A stretch of 64,000 bases of DNA from Streptomyces marianii (GCF_005795905.1 NZ_VAWE01000001.1:6437001-6501000), one strand, 5' to 3'; positions 27,825 through 37,196 are shown, numbered from the stretch's first letter. A program made the numbers and translations. Notes: generated from the letters alone by a model not told the origin.

Positions 27825-29684
27825 ATGCCACCCGACGCGACCACGACGCCCGACCCCCGCCGCCCCGGCGCCGCGGACTCGCTGTGGCCCGACGGTCCCC
27901 ACGGCGCTCCGGAACCCACCGGCCGTACGACGACCGCCGCGGATCCCGGCCGGGGGAGGCGCGACGCGGCTGCCGCGGACACGACCGGTTCCGGGGTGGG
28001 CCCGGGAATGGCCCCGGACGGGGAGACAAGCGGCTCTGCGGTGCGCGCCGGCCGGCCCGCGGACACGGTCGAGAACGGCCCCGCAGGTCACCCGGACGGG
28101 GCCGTCGGCACGGACGCTGCCGGTTCTGCGGCGCCCCTCGGCGGGTCTCTCGCCAGGGGAGCGAACGCTTCTGCCGCGCACCCCGACCCGGCCGCCGCGC
28201 GAGGCGCGTCGGCCCCCACGACCCATCACGCCGCGCGCGGCGGCGGGGCTGCGGAGCCGTCCGGTACGCCGCCCGCCCGGCGGGTACGCGCGCTCGGCCG
28301 GCGCCTGGTGCCCTCGCCGGCCCTCGCCGGACTCCCCGCGCCGGCTCTGGCCGGACTGCCCGGAGTCGCACTGCGCGGCAGGACCGCCAGGTCCGGGCCG
28401 CGTCCGGCGTACGGCTGGGGCGGAGGCGGCGGCCGGACCCGCCCGCCCCGCGGCGGCGGACTGCGTCGGCTGTACGAGCAGGCCCGCCGGGCCTGGGACC
28501 GGCCGCTGACCGCCTACTACGTGATCCTCGGCGCCGGTCTGCTGATCACCGTGCTCGGTCTGGTGATGGTCTACTCCGCCTCGATGATCACGGCGCTGAA
28601 GTACTCGCTGCCCTCCTCGTACTTCTTCCGCAAGCAGTTCCTCGCCGCCGTGATCGGCGCCGGACTGCTTCTGATCGCCTCCCGGATGCCACTCCGGCTC
28701 CACCGGGGCCTCGCCTACCCGATCCTCGTCGTCAGCGCCTGTCTGATGGTCCTGGTGCAGGTCCCCGGGATAGGGCAGTCGGTGAACGGCAACCAGAACT
28801 GGATCTCGCTCGGCGGGCCCTTCCAGCTGCAGCCCAGTGAGTTCGGCAAGCTGGCCCTGATCCTCTGGGGCGCCGACCTGCTCGCCCGCAAGCAGGACAA
28901 ACGGCTGCTCACACAGTGGAAGCACCTGCTCGTCCCGCTGGTCCCGGTGGCCTTCATACTGCTGGGGCTGATCATGCTCGGCGGCGACATGGGCACCGCC
29001 ATCATCCTGACCGCGATCCTCTTCGGGCTGCTCTGGCTGGCCGGCGCCCCGACCAGGCTGTTCGTGGGCGTGCTGTCCGTCGCCGCGGTGATCGGCGCGG
29101 TCCTGATCAAGACCAACGCGAACAGGATGGCCCGCTTCCAGTGCGTCGGCGCCACCGACCCCGGCCCGGACGACAGCTGCTGGCAGGCCGTGCACGGGAT
29201 CTACGCCCTGGCCTCGGGCGGCTGGTTCGGTTCGGGCATCGGGGCGAGTGTGGAAAAATGGGGTCAACTACCCGAAGCGCACACCGACTTCATCTTCGCC
29301 ATCACCGGGGAGGAACTGGGCCTCGCGGGGACACTGTCGGTGCTCGCTCTCTTCGCGGCTCTAGGCTATGCGGGTATCCGCGTGGCCGGACGCACGGAGG
29401 ACCCCTTCGTGAGGTACGCCGCGGGAGGCGTGACCACCTGGATCACGGCCCAGGCCGTGGTCAACATCGGTGCGGTGCTCGGGCTGCTGCCGATCGCCGG
29501 CGTCCCCCTCCCGCTGTTCTCCTACGGGGGCTCCGCCCTGCTGCCGACCATGTTCGCGGTCGGACTGCTGATCGCCTTCGCGCGGGAGGATCCCGCGGCG
29601 AAGGCGGCCCTGGCCGTGCGGCCCGGGATGAGATGGAAGACGATGAGACGGCGCGTCAAGGAACGTCCGTCCGGAGAGCGGTGA
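27825..29684 (+). CDS. ftsW: FtsW, septal lipid II polymerase, with long N-terminal extension
   Basis: 619 residues. The SEDS core starts near residue 225 (WDRPLTAYYVILGAGLLI) and has about ten helices with NQNWISLGG, QLQPSEFGKLAL, GGDMGTA, TDFIFAITGEELG and PLFSYGGSALLP, all FtsW hallmarks. It polymerises lipid II at the septum together with FtsI. The first ~225 residues are Ala/Gly/Pro/Arg-rich and look disordered, whereas known Streptomyces FtsW proteins, as I recall them, have only about 50 residues there. ATG at 27825 has GGAGGGG upstream; no closer in-frame start has a ribosome site. Third-position G/C is high through the extension, supporting translation. Confidence 0.93.
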   Translation: MPPDATTTPDPRRPGAADSLWPDGPHGAPEPTGRTTTAADPGRGRRDAAAADTTGSGVGPGMAPDGETSGSAVRAGRPADTVENGPAGHPDGAVGTDAAGSAAPLGGSLARGANASAAHPDPAAARGASAPTTHHAARGGGAAEPSGTPPARRVRALGRRLVPSPALAGLPAPALAGLPGVALRGRTARSGPRPAYGWGGGGGRTRPPRGGGLRRLYEQARRAWDRPLTAYYVILGAGLLITVLGLVMVYSASMITALKYSLPSSYFFRKQFLAAVIGAGLLLIASRMPLRLHRGLAYPILVVSACLMVLVQVPGIGQSVNGNQNWISLGGPFQLQPSEFGKLALILWGADLLARKQDKRLLTQWKHLLVPLVPVAFILLGLIMLGGDMGTAIILTAILFGLLWLAGAPTRLFVGVLSVAAVIGAVLIKTNANRMARFQCVGATDPGPDDSCWQAVHGIYALASGGWFGSGIGASVEKWGQLPEAHTDFIFAITGEELGLAGTLSVLALFAALGYAGIRVAGRTEDPFVRYAAGGVTTWITAQAVVNIGAVLGLLPIAGVPLPLFSYGGSALLPTMFAVGLLIAFAREDPAAKAALAVRPGMRWKTMRRRVKERPSGER

Positions 29685-29690
29685 ATTTCG

Positions 29691-30779
29691 GTGCATGTCG
29701 TACTCGCCGGCGGGGGGACCGCCGGCCACATCGAGCCCGCGCTCGCCCTCGCGGACGCCCTGCGGAGGCAGGATCCGACGATGGGCATCACGGCCCTCGG
29801 TACCGAGCGCGGCCTGGAGACCCGGCTCGTCCCCGAGCGGGGTTACGAGCTGGCGCTGATCCCCGCCGTGCCGCTGCCGCGCAAACCGACGCCCGAGCTG
29901 ATCACCGTCCCGGGCCGGCTGCGCGGCACGATCAAGGCCGCCGAGCAGATCCTGGAGCGCACGAAGGCGGACGCCGTCGTGGGCTTCGGCGGGTATGTCG
30001 CGCTGCCCGGATACCTGGCCGCCAAGCGGCTCGGGGTGCCCATCGTCGTCCACGAGGCCAACGCCCGCCCCGGCCTGGCCAACAAGATCGGTTCGCGGTA
30101 CGCCGCCGCGGTCGCCGTGTCGACGCCCGACAGCAAGCTGCGGGGCGCGCGCTACGTCGGGATCCCGCTGCGCCGCTCCATCGCCACCCTCGACCGGGCC
30201 CGTGTCCGGCCCGAGGCGCGTGCCGCCTTCGGCCTGGACCCCAATCTGCCGACACTGCTGGTCTCGGGCGGTTCGCAGGGCGCCCGCCGCCTCAACGAGG
30301 TGGTCCAGCAGGTCGCTCCGCTGCTCCAGCGCTCCGGTATCCAGGTCCTGCACGCGGTCGGGCCGAAGAACGAACTGCCGCACGCGGACAACATGCCCGG
30401 GATGCCGCCCTACATCCCGGTACCGTACGTGGACCGGATGGATCTCGCGTACGCCGCAGCCGACATGATGCTGTGCCGTGCGGGCGCCATGACGGTCGCC
30501 GAACTCTCCGCCGTGGGCCTGCCCGCCGCGTACGTACCGCTGCCGATCGGCAACGGCGAACAGCGGCTCAACGCGCAGCCCGTGGTGAAGGCCGGCGGCG
30601 GGCTGCTGGTCGACGACGCCGAGCTGACCCCCGAGTGGGTCCAGGGCCATGTGCTCCCGGTGCTCGCCGATCCGCACCGGCTGTACGAGATGTCCCGTGC
30701 CGCAGCCGAGTTCGGGCGCCGGGACGCAGACGATCTGCTTGTCGGAATGGTCTACGAGGCGATCGCCTCGCGCCGATAG
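29691..30779 (+). CDS. murG: MurG, lipid II-forming N-acetylglucosaminyltransferase
   Basis: 362 residues. The N-terminal [18 protein letters not shown] is the G-loop binding the lipid diphosphate. The central [20 protein letters not shown] and [15 protein letters not shown], and the C-terminal [14 protein letters not shown] and [17 protein letters not shown], bind UDP-GlcNAc. It converts lipid I to lipid II at the inner face of the membrane. The GTG start is six bases after ftsW. Confidence 0.97.
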   Translation: MHVVLAGGGTAGHIEPALALADALRRQDPTMGITALGTERGLETRLVPERGYELALIPAVPLPRKPTPELITVPGRLRGTIKAAEQILERTKADAVVGFGGYVALPGYLAAKRLGVPIVVHEANARPGLANKIGSRYAAAVAVSTPDSKLRGARYVGIPLRRSIATLDRARVRPEARAAFGLDPNLPTLLVSGGSQGARRLNEVVQQVAPLLQRSGIQVLHAVGPKNELPHADNMPGMPPYIPVPYVDRMDLAYAAADMMLCRAGAMTVAELSAVGLPAAYVPLPIGNGEQRLNAQPVVKAGGGLLVDDAELTPEWVQGHVLPVLADPHRLYEMSRAAAEFGRRDADDLLVGMVYEAIASRR

Positions 30780-30800
30780 GCACGGCGAAGGGCAGGGAGC

Positions 30801-31601
30801 ATGGCCGGACCGACGACCGCCGAACGCGGCACCCGCAGGCCGAACGGACCGTCGTCGCCCGGCCGGCTCCGCAGGGGCCCGGCCCCGCGCCGCCCCCGGC
30901 TCCCCGTCCCCCGGTTCCTGCTCCCCCTGGTCGCCGCCGCCGTTCTCGCCGGCGGCGGCCTGTGGGTGCTGTACGGCTCCTCCTGGGTCCGGGCCGAGCA
31001 GGTGGAGGTCTCCGGCACAAGGGTCCTGACGCCCCGTGAGGTCGAGGAGGCGGCGGGTGTGCCGCTCGGAACCCCTCTGGTCTCCGTGGATCTGGACGGC
31101 ATCGGGCACCGGCTCCGTGACCGGCTCGCGCGCATCGACTCGGTCGAGGTCGAACGCTCGTGGCCGCACGGAGTCGTGCTCCGGGTGACGGAGCGGGTGC
31201 CCGTTCTCCTCATGCGCAAGGGTGCCCGGTTCGTCGAAGTCGACACCAAGGGCGTCCGGTTCGCCACGGTGGACAAGGCGCCCAAAGGTGTACCGCTGGT
31301 GGAGATGGCGGAGAATCAGTCACCCAGCGCCGCGCGCTTCGGGGGCCGGCGGCTGCTGGAGGGGGCGGCACTGGTCGTCTCCCAACTCCCCGCCGGGATC
31401 GCCGGGGACCTCCGGAGCGTACAAGTCATTTCGTACGATTCCCTCACTCTCAAGTTGACGCGCGACCGTGAGGTGATGTGGGGCAGCAGCGAGGACGGCG
31501 AGGTCAAGGCCCGTACGCTCAGCGCCCTGATGAAGGCCGCTCCCCGTGCGCGGCATTTCGACGTGAGTGCCCCCACCGCCCCTGCCGCGTCGGCGAGTTG
31601 A
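30801..31601 (+). CDS. ftsQ: Divisome protein FtsQ/DivIB
   Basis: 266 residues. A basic cytoplasmic tail (~35 residues) and one transmembrane helix (FLLPLVAAAVLAGGGLWVLY) lead into the POTRA domain (QVEVSGTRVLTPREVEEAAG) and the beta-domain with VERSWPHGVVLRVTERVPV. The C-terminal region has SLTLKLTRDREVMWGSSED. FtsQ recruits FtsL/FtsB and transmits activation to FtsW-FtsI. ATG at 30801 has a GGGAG site close upstream. It ends 280 bases before ftsZ. Confidence 0.94.
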   Translation: MAGPTTAERGTRRPNGPSSPGRLRRGPAPRRPRLPVPRFLLPLVAAAVLAGGGLWVLYGSSWVRAEQVEVSGTRVLTPREVEEAAGVPLGTPLVSVDLDGIGHRLRDRLARIDSVEVERSWPHGVVLRVTERVPVLLMRKGARFVEVDTKGVRFATVDKAPKGVPLVEMAENQSPSAARFGGRRLLEGAALVVSQLPAGIAGDLRSVQVISYDSLTLKLTRDREVMWGSSEDGEVKARTLSALMKAAPRARHFDVSAPTAPAASAS

Positions 31602-31881
31602 CGCACAAATGCGCAGGCCAGCACCCTGGTTGGTCAGCGCAACGGCTGATCACATAGGGTGAAAAGAAAAACGGGAGGTTCGGCGTGTTCGTTGAACGCA
31701 CGCCACTTGTCGACTTAGTGTCTCGTTCGAGAGAGTCCAGGAAGCAGAGACACTGGTAACCCTAAACTTCAACGTTAGGGTTTGGGTCGGCATTTCGGAC
31801 CGTCCCAATCGGCATCCGTCGTCGCGGCGCGGCCACCACCGCGAAGCGGCGACTCGTAACTCGAGGCGAGAGGCCTTCGAC
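31602..31881 (+). promoter_or_regulatory. ftsQ-ftsZ intergenic control region
   Basis: 280 bases, much richer in A/T than its surroundings. A promoter-like TTGGTC (31630-31635), 17-base spacer and CATAGG (31653-31658) is visible. GACAC motifs, the known WhiA target core, occur as GTGTC at 31718-31722 and GACAC at 31749-31753. The inverted repeat AACCCTAA/TTAGGGTT lies at 31758-31765 and 31775-31782. The ribosome site GAGAGG is near 31868. In S. coelicolor several ftsZ promoters, one developmentally controlled, lie in this gap; the same role is inferred here. Confidence 0.7.
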
Positions 31882-33087
31882 GTGGCAGCACCGCAGAACT
31901 ACCTCGCAGTCATCAAGGTCATCGGTGTCGGCGGCGGTGGTGTCAATGCCATCAACCGAATGATCGAGGTCGGCCTCAAGGGCGTCGAGTTCATCGCGAT
32001 CAACACCGACGCGCAAGCCCTGCTGATGAGCGACGCCGACGTCAAGCTCGACGTCGGCCGCGAACTCACCCGCGGGCTCGGGGCCGGAGCCAACCCGGCA
32101 GTCGGTCGCAAGGCGGCAGAGGACCACCGAGAGGAGATCGAGGAGGTCCTCAAGGGGGCCGACATGGTCTTCGTCACCGCCGGCGAAGGCGGCGGCACCG
32201 GCACCGGCGGCGCACCCGTCGTGGCCAACATCGCGCGTTCGCTCGGTGCCCTCACCATCGGTGTGGTCACCCGGCCCTTCACCTTCGAGGGCCGCCGCCG
32301 CGCCAACCAGGCGGAGGACGGCATCGCCGAGCTCCGCGAAGAGGTCGACACCCTCATCGTCATCCCGAACGACCGGCTGCTGTCCATCTCGGACCGCCAG
32401 GTCAGCGTGCTCGACGCGTTCAAGTCCGCGGACCAGGTGCTGCTGTCCGGCGTCCAGGGCATCACCGACCTCATCACCACGCCCGGTCTCATCAACCTCG
32501 ACTTCGCCGACGTCAAGTCCGTCATGTCCGAGGCCGGCTCCGCCCTCATGGGCATCGGCTCGGCCCGCGGCGACGACCGAGCGGTGGCCGCGGCCGAGAT
32601 GGCGATCTCCTCGCCGCTGCTGGAGGCGTCCATCGACGGCGCCCGCGGCGTACTGCTCTCGATCTCCGGTGGTTCGGACCTCGGCCTGTTCGAGATCAAC
32701 GAGGCCGCTCAGCTGGTGAGCGAGGCCGCCCACCCCGAGGCCAACATCATCTTCGGCGCCGTCATCGACGACGCCCTGGGCGACGAGGTGCGGGTCACCG
32801 TCATCGCGGCCGGCTTCGACGGCGGCCAGCCCCCCGCCCGCCGCGAGAACGTGATCGGTTCCTCCTCCGCCAAGCGCGAGGAGCCCGCGCCGGCCGCCCG
32901 GCCGGAGCCGGCCCGCTCCCTCGGCGGACTCGGCACCGTATCGCCGCGCGAGGAGCCCGCCCCCGCGGAGCCGGCCCCCGCGGCGAACGAGGCCTCCGTC
33001 CCGCAGGCCCCGTCGCCGCAGGTGCCGCCGGCCCGGCCGTACGACAGCTCGGCCGAGGAACTGGACGTCCCGGACTTCCTGAAGTGA
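31882..33087 (+). CDS. ftsZ: Tubulin-like division GTPase FtsZ
   Basis: 401 residues. The tubulin signature GGGTGTGG is at residues 103-110. [18 protein letters not shown] (T7 loop region) and [13 protein letters not shown] are intact. A Pro/Ala/Glu-rich linker of about 65 residues ends with the conserved C-terminal peptide LDVPDFLK, which binds SepF. It forms the Z-ring and, in Streptomyces, the ladders of Z-rings during sporulation. The GTG start follows a GAGAGG site. It probably has its own promoters in the upstream 280-base gap and may also be reached by read-through from the dcw operon. Confidence 0.98.
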   Translation: MAAPQNYLAVIKVIGVGGGGVNAINRMIEVGLKGVEFIAINTDAQALLMSDADVKLDVGRELTRGLGAGANPAVGRKAAEDHREEIEEVLKGADMVFVTAGEGGGTGTGGAPVVANIARSLGALTIGVVTRPFTFEGRRRANQAEDGIAELREEVDTLIVIPNDRLLSISDRQVSVLDAFKSADQVLLSGVQGITDLITTPGLINLDFADVKSVMSEAGSALMGIGSARGDDRAVAAAEMAISSPLLEASIDGARGVLLSISGGSDLGLFEINEAAQLVSEAAHPEANIIFGAVIDDALGDEVRVTVIAAGFDGGQPPARRENVIGSSSAKREEPAPAARPEPARSLGGLGTVSPREEPAPAEPAPAANEASVPQAPSPQVPPARPYDSSAEELDVPDFLK

Positions 33088-33115
33088 CCTTGAAGTGATA
33101 GGGGAGCACAACAGA

Positions 33116-33841
33116 GTGAGCGGCGCCCACTTCGCCTTCACCGACCGGTGGGGCGGGGTGAGCGCCGCTCCGTACGACGAGCTCAATCTCGGCGGCGCGG
33201 TCGGTGACGACCACGTCGCCGTCCGTACGAACCGGGAGCTCGCATCCGGGCGGCTGGGCATCGACCCGGGGCTCGTCGTCTGGATGAACCAGGTGCACGG
33301 CCGGGACGTCGCCGTCGTCGACGGGCCCTGGACCGGCCCGGACATCCCGGCCGTCGACGCGGTGGTCACCTCCCGGCGCGGGCTTCCGCTCGCGGTCCTC
33401 ACCGCCGACTGCACGCCGGTACTGCTCGCCGACCCGGTCGCCGGAGTGGTGGGCGCGGCCCACGCCGGACGCCCCGGGATGGTGACCGGGGTGGTGCCCG
33501 CCGCGGTCGAGGCGATGGTCCGGCTCGGCGCCGAACCGTCCCGCATCGCCGCCCGGACCGGGCCCTCGGTCTGCGGGCGGTGCTACGAAGTGCCCGAGAC
33601 CATGCGGGCGCAGGTCGCCGAGGCCGAGCCGGCGGCCTGGGCCGAGACCAGCTGGGGCACCCCGGCCGTGGACGTCGCCGCCGGAGTGCACGCCCAGCTC
33701 GAAGCGCTCGGCGTACGTGACCGGAGTGCGTCGCCGGTCTGCACACTGGAGTCGGGAGACCACTTCTCCTACCGACGCGACCGCACCACCGGGCGGCTCG
33801 CCGGATATGTCTGGCTGGACCGCGAAAGAGACGACGCATGA
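33116..33841 (+). CDS. pgeF: PgeF/YlmD-family peptidoglycan-editing (polyphenol oxidase-like) enzyme
   Basis: 241 residues from the GTG at 33116 with AGGGGAG eight bases upstream; a GTG at 33095 would place the ribosome site inside the gene. MNQVHGRDV, LTADCTPVLLADP and GAAHAGRPGM carry the His-Cys-His metal/active-site residues of the YfiH/YlmD (DUF152) family. The usual HAGWRG reads HAGRPG here. Family members have purine-nucleoside phosphorylase or laccase-like activity, and E. coli PgeF removes mis-incorporated L-Ser from peptidoglycan precursors. It overlaps yggS by four bases. Confidence 0.9.
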   Translation: MSGAHFAFTDRWGGVSAAPYDELNLGGAVGDDHVAVRTNRELASGRLGIDPGLVVWMNQVHGRDVAVVDGPWTGPDIPAVDAVVTSRRGLPLAVLTADCTPVLLADPVAGVVGAAHAGRPGMVTGVVPAAVEAMVRLGAEPSRIAARTGPSVCGRCYEVPETMRAQVAEAEPAAWAETSWGTPAVDVAAGVHAQLEALGVRDRSASPVCTLESGDHFSYRRDRTTGRLAGYVWLDRERDDA

Positions 33842-34557
33842 CCGACCGCAGGACCGAACTCGCCGAGAACCTCGCGCGGGTGGAGGAACGTATCGCCTCC
33901 GCCTGTGCAGCGGCCGGACGCAAGCGGGAGGAGGTGACCCTCATCGTGGTCACCAAGACCTACCCCGCGAGCGACGTCCGCCTGCTGCACGAACTCGGTG
34001 TGCGGCACGTCGCCGAGAACAAGGACCAGGAGGCGGCCCCGAAGGCGGCTGCCTGCTCGGATCTGTCGCTCACCTGGCACTTCGTCGGTCAGCTTCAGAC
34101 CAATAAGGCCCGTTCCGTTGCCGGTTATGCCGATATCGTGCAGTCCGTGGACCGGCTGAAGCTCGTCCGCGCCCTGTCCGCGGCGGCGGTCCGCGCCGAA
34201 CGGGAACTGGGCTGCCTCATCCAGGTCGCCCTCGACGCGGAGTCCGGGCGGCAGGGCGACCGCGGCGGTGTCGCGCCCTGCGACATCGGGGAGTTGGCCG
34301 CCGCGGTGGACGGGGCCCCCGGGCTCCGGCTCGACGGACTGATGACGGTCGCCCCGCTCGAGGGGCCTTATGCAGGGCGTCAACAGGCCGCTTTCGAGCG
34401 GCTGATGGAATTCTCATCCCGCCTGCGCGCGGACCGTCCGGCTGCGAACATGGTCTCGGCAGGGATGAGTGCGGACCTCGAGCAGGCCGTGGCGGCCGGA
34501 GCGACACACGTGCGCGTCGGTACGGCGGTGCTCGGAGTCCGACCCCGGCTCGGGTAA
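33838..34557 (+). CDS. yggS: YggS/PLPBP-family pyridoxal-phosphate homeostasis protein
   Basis: 239 residues, a single TIM-barrel PLP protein. [13 protein letters not shown] contains the PLP-binding Lys (KTYP). [12 protein letters not shown] and the phosphate-binding [12 protein letters not shown] are conserved, and [13 protein letters not shown] ends the domain. It has no known enzymatic reaction and buffers PLP. It corresponds to YlmE in Gram-positive dcw clusters. ATGA overlap with pgeF shows coupling. Confidence 0.93.
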   Translation: MTDRRTELAENLARVEERIASACAAAGRKREEVTLIVVTKTYPASDVRLLHELGVRHVAENKDQEAAPKAAACSDLSLTWHFVGQLQTNKARSVAGYADIVQSVDRLKLVRALSAAAVRAERELGCLIQVALDAESGRQGDRGGVAPCDIGELAAAVDGAPGLRLDGLMTVAPLEGPYAGRQQAAFERLMEFSSRLRADRPAANMVSAGMSADLEQAVAAGATHVRVGTAVLGVRPRLG

Positions 34558-34691
34558 CGTCGCGAAGCAAGTCGGACCACAGCAGAAAATATGGTCATTT
34601 CCGTCGAAAGGCGGACGGGCCGAGTGGATCGCGGGCACTTGGTGACGTAGCCGAACGAAGCCGATCCACCACAGAGCGGAGGACTCAGAGA
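34558..34691 (+). promoter_or_regulatory. yggS-sepF gap with A/T-rich stretch and inverted repeat
   Basis: 134 bases containing an unusually A/T-rich run (GCAGAAAATATGGTCATTTC, about 34583-34602), a likely promoter region for sepF. The inverted repeat GTGGATCG/CGATCCAC around a ~30-base loop follows (about 34622-34668). A GCGGAGGAC ribosome site lies before the sepF ATG at 34692. Confidence 0.4.
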
Positions 34692-35351
34692 ATGGCCGGC
34701 GCGATGCGCAAGATGGCGGTCTACCTCGGCCTCGTGGAGGACGATGGGTACGACGGCCGGGGATTCGACCCCGATGACGACTTCGAACCCGAGATGGAGC
34801 CGGAGCCCGAGCGGGACCGTCGGCGCCACCAGCCCCCGCATCAGGTGGAACGGGAAGAACCGGTGCGCGTGGTCCAGCCCCCGGCGCCGCGTGAGTCCGC
34901 GCCGCGACCGGCTCACGCGTCCGCGCCGGCGTCCGCACCGCTGTCCACTCCGCTCTCCGCGGAATCCGGACGTCCCGCACGAATCGCCCCCGTGGCATCC
35001 ATCACACCTGAACGTCCCAGTCTGGAGAAGAACGCACCGGTGATCATGCCCAAGGTTGTGTCCGAGCGGGAGCCGTACCGCATCACCACGCTGCACCCGC
35101 GGACCTACAACGAGGCCCGTACCATCGGGGAACACTTCCGCGAGGGCACCCCGGTGATCATGAATCTGACCGAGATGGACGACACCGATGCGAAGCGACT
35201 TGTCGACTTTGCCGCGGGACTCGTCTTCGGCCTCCATGGCAGCATTGAGCGGGTGACTCAGAAAGTCTTCCTCCTCTCGCCTGCTAACGTCGATGTCACG
35301 GCGGAGGACAAGGCCCGCATCGCAGAGGGCGGGTTCTTCAACCAGAGCTAG
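34692..35351 (+). CDS. sepF: Cell division protein SepF
   Basis: 219 residues. The N-terminal [17 protein letters not shown] is the amphipathic membrane-binding helix. An acidic then Pro/Ala-rich linker spans about residues 20-115. The SepF core ([53 protein letters not shown]) binds the FtsZ C-terminal peptide. In actinobacteria, which lack FtsA, SepF is the main membrane anchor of the Z-ring. Its place after ftsZ-pgeF-yggS is canonical. Confidence 0.96.
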   Translation: MAGAMRKMAVYLGLVEDDGYDGRGFDPDDDFEPEMEPEPERDRRRHQPPHQVEREEPVRVVQPPAPRESAPRPAHASAPASAPLSTPLSAESGRPARIAPVASITPERPSLEKNAPVIMPKVVSEREPYRITTLHPRTYNEARTIGEHFREGTPVIMNLTEMDDTDAKRLVDFAAGLVFGLHGSIERVTQKVFLLSPANVDVTAEDKARIAEGGFFNQS

Positions 35352-35428
35352 AACGAGCCAGAACACGACCGAGGGAACGACCCGGCCGCAAGGCCGGCAA
35401 CGAGAGCCAGGGGAGAGGGAAGCGCGGG

Positions 35429-35725
35429 ATGAGCGTCGCACTGCAGGTGATCTACATCGCTCTGATGTGCTTCCTCATCGTGCTGATTTTCCGGCTGGTC
35501 ATGGACTACGTCTTCCAGTTCGCCCGCTCGTGGCAACCCGGGAGGGCGATGGTGGTCGTTCTGGAGGCCACCTACACTGTCACCGATCCACCGCTCAAGC
35601 TTCTGCGGCGGTTCATTCCGCCGCTGCGTCTCGGGGGCGTGGCACTCGATCTGTCCTTCTTCGTTCTGATGATCATCGTTTACATCCTGATCTCCGTCGT
35701 GAGCAGCGTGGGGAGAGGGATGTGA
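35429..35725 (+). CDS. yggT: YggT-family membrane protein
   Basis: 98 residues, ATG at 35429 with GGGAGAGGGAAGC upstream. Two or three hydrophobic helices (VIYIALMCFLIVLIFRLVMD at the start, then LSFFVLMIIVYILISVV) flank the family motif TDPPLKLLRRFIPPLRLGG. YggT proteins accompany sepF and divIVA in Gram-positive and actinobacterial division clusters. The molecular role is uncertain. The stop TGA overlaps a possible GTG start of a 16-codon frame. Confidence 0.92.
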   Translation: MSVALQVIYIALMCFLIVLIFRLVMDYVFQFARSWQPGRAMVVVLEATYTVTDPPLKLLRRFIPPLRLGGVALDLSFFVLMIIVYILISVVSSVGRGM

Positions 35726-35772
35726 ACGACAGGGTCTTGCCGACTGCCGACGACTACGTAGAGGTGAAGTAG
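35722..35772 (+). CDS. Possible 16-codon coupling ORF between yggT and divIVA
   Basis: GTG at 35722 overlaps the yggT stop (GTGA) and reads 16 codons (ending DDYVEVK) to TAG at 35770, two bases before the divIVA ATG. The end of this mini-frame contains the GAGGTGAAG ribosome site of divIVA. It may exist only to couple translation, or may be chance. Confidence 0.3.
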   Translation: MNDRVLPTADDYVEVK

Positions 35773-35774
35773 AG

Positions 35775-36857
35775 ATGCCGCTGACCCCCGAGGACGTGCG
35801 GAACAAGCAGTTCACGACCGTCCGCCTCCGAGAAGGCTATGACGAGGACGAGGTCGATGCCTTTCTCGACGAGGTCGAAGCCGAGCTGACGCGCCTCCTC
35901 CGAGAGAACGAGGACCTGCGCGCAAAGCTGGCGGCGGCGACCCGTGCGGCCGCGCAGAACCAGCAGCAGCAGGGCATGCGCAAGCCGCCGGAGCCGCAGG
36001 ACGGCCGCGGTCCCGGCGCTCCCGTGCCCGCCGCCATATCCGGACCCCCGGTCCAGCAGCAGCCCCCGCAGATGGGTCCCCCCCAGCTGCCCGGTGGAGC
36101 TCCTCAGCTGCCGGCCGGTCCCGGTGGTCACGGTCCCCAGGGGCACCCGCAGGGTGGTCCGATGGGGCCCGGCCCGATGCAGGGTGGTCCCATGGGCGGT
36201 CCGATGGGCGGCCCCATGGGCGGTCACGGCGGCCCGCAGCTCCCGGGCCAGGGCCCGGGCGGCGACAGCGCCGCGCGCGTGCTGTCGCTGGCTCAGCAGA
36301 CCGCCGACCAGGCGATCGCGGAGGCCCGTTCCGAGGCCAACAAGATCGTCGGCGAGGCCCGGTCCCGTGCCGAGGGCCTGGAGCGGGACGCCCGCGCCAA
36401 GGCCGACGCGCTGGAGCGGGACGCGCAGGAGAAGCACCGCGTCGCGATGGGCTCGCTCGAGTCCGCCCGCGCCACGCTTGAGCGCAAGGTCGAGGACCTG
36501 CGCGGCTTCGAGCGCGAGTACCGCACCCGACTGAAGTCGTACCTGGAGAGCCAGCTGCGCCAGCTGGAGACCCAGTCCGACGACTCGCTGGCCCCGCCGC
36601 GGACTCCGGCGGCCGCGTCGCTGCCCCCGTCCCCGTCGATGGCTCCGGCCGGCGCCGGTGCCCCCTCCTTCGGCGGGAACCAGGCGATGGGCGGCAACCA
36701 GGGCATGGGCGGCGCCCCGTCGTACGGCGGTCAGCAGCAGATGTCTCCGGCGATGACCCAGCCGATGGCACCGGTGCGGCCGCAGGGCGGTCCGCAGCCG
36801 ATGCAGCAGGCGCCGTCGCCGATGCGCGGTTTCCTCATCGACGAGGACGACAACTGA
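35775..36857 (+). CDS. divIVA: DivIVA/Wag31 polar growth determinant
   Basis: 360 residues. The N-terminal DivIVA domain MPLTPEDVRNKQFTTVRLREGYDEDEVDAFLDEVE (split motif) binds curved membrane. It leads to a first coiled coil, a Gln/Pro/Gly/Met-rich linker with GPMGGPMGGPMGG repeats (about residues 60-165), then a long second coiled coil (LAQQTADQAIAEARSEANKI onward to ~260). The tail is low complexity and ends MRGFLIDEDDN. It marks hyphal tips and directs apical wall growth and branching in Streptomyces. A GC hairpin terminates it, so it is the last gene of the cluster. Confidence 0.97.
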   Translation: MPLTPEDVRNKQFTTVRLREGYDEDEVDAFLDEVEAELTRLLRENEDLRAKLAAATRAAAQNQQQQGMRKPPEPQDGRGPGAPVPAAISGPPVQQQPPQMGPPQLPGGAPQLPAGPGGHGPQGHPQGGPMGPGPMQGGPMGGPMGGPMGGHGGPQLPGQGPGGDSAARVLSLAQQTADQAIAEARSEANKIVGEARSRAEGLERDARAKADALERDAQEKHRVAMGSLESARATLERKVEDLRGFEREYRTRLKSYLESQLRQLETQSDDSLAPPRTPAAASLPPSPSMAPAGAGAPSFGGNQAMGGNQGMGGAPSYGGQQQMSPAMTQPMAPVRPQGGPQPMQQAPSPMRGFLIDEDDN

Positions 36858-36901
36858 CGGCGGGCCACGGCGCGGAGCGCGCTCGGCCGTCGGCAGGCTG
36901 A

Positions 36902-36943
36902 AACGGGCCGGGCCCGGGACCAACGTCCCGGGCCCGGCCCGTT
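36902..36943 (+). terminator. Perfect 19-bp hairpin terminator after divIVA
   Basis: AACGGGCCGGGCCCGGGAC (36902-36920) is exactly complementary to 36925-36943, loop CAAC, followed by CTT. It closes the dcw cluster 45 bases past divIVA. Confidence 0.9.
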
Positions 36944-37146
36944 CTTGCGCTCGGACTGCGCGGCGGCGGGCGCCGCGATCCGGGGCGTGGCCGGGCACGT
37001 GGGCGTGACGTCCCCCGGTGCGGGGCCTTACCCCTGCGGCCGTGGGAGGCATGGCCCGCGGACGGCGGGGGCCGTGCCCCGCGTCCACGGTCCGTGTCGA
37101 AGGCGCTGCCCTGCCGGCGCGTGCCGCGCGGACGCCCGACGCGAAA

Positions 37147-37174
37147 GGGTCCGGCCCCCGAAGGAGCCGGACCC
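37147..37174 (-). terminator. Hairpin terminator after ileS
   Basis: GGGTCCGGC (37147-37155) pairs with GCCGGACCC (37166-37174) over a ten-base loop, about 23 bases beyond the ileS stop on the minus strand. The 200 bases between it and the divIVA terminator hold no gene. Confidence 0.7.
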
Positions 37175-37196
37175 ACGATGCGAGGCGCGGTGCGGG

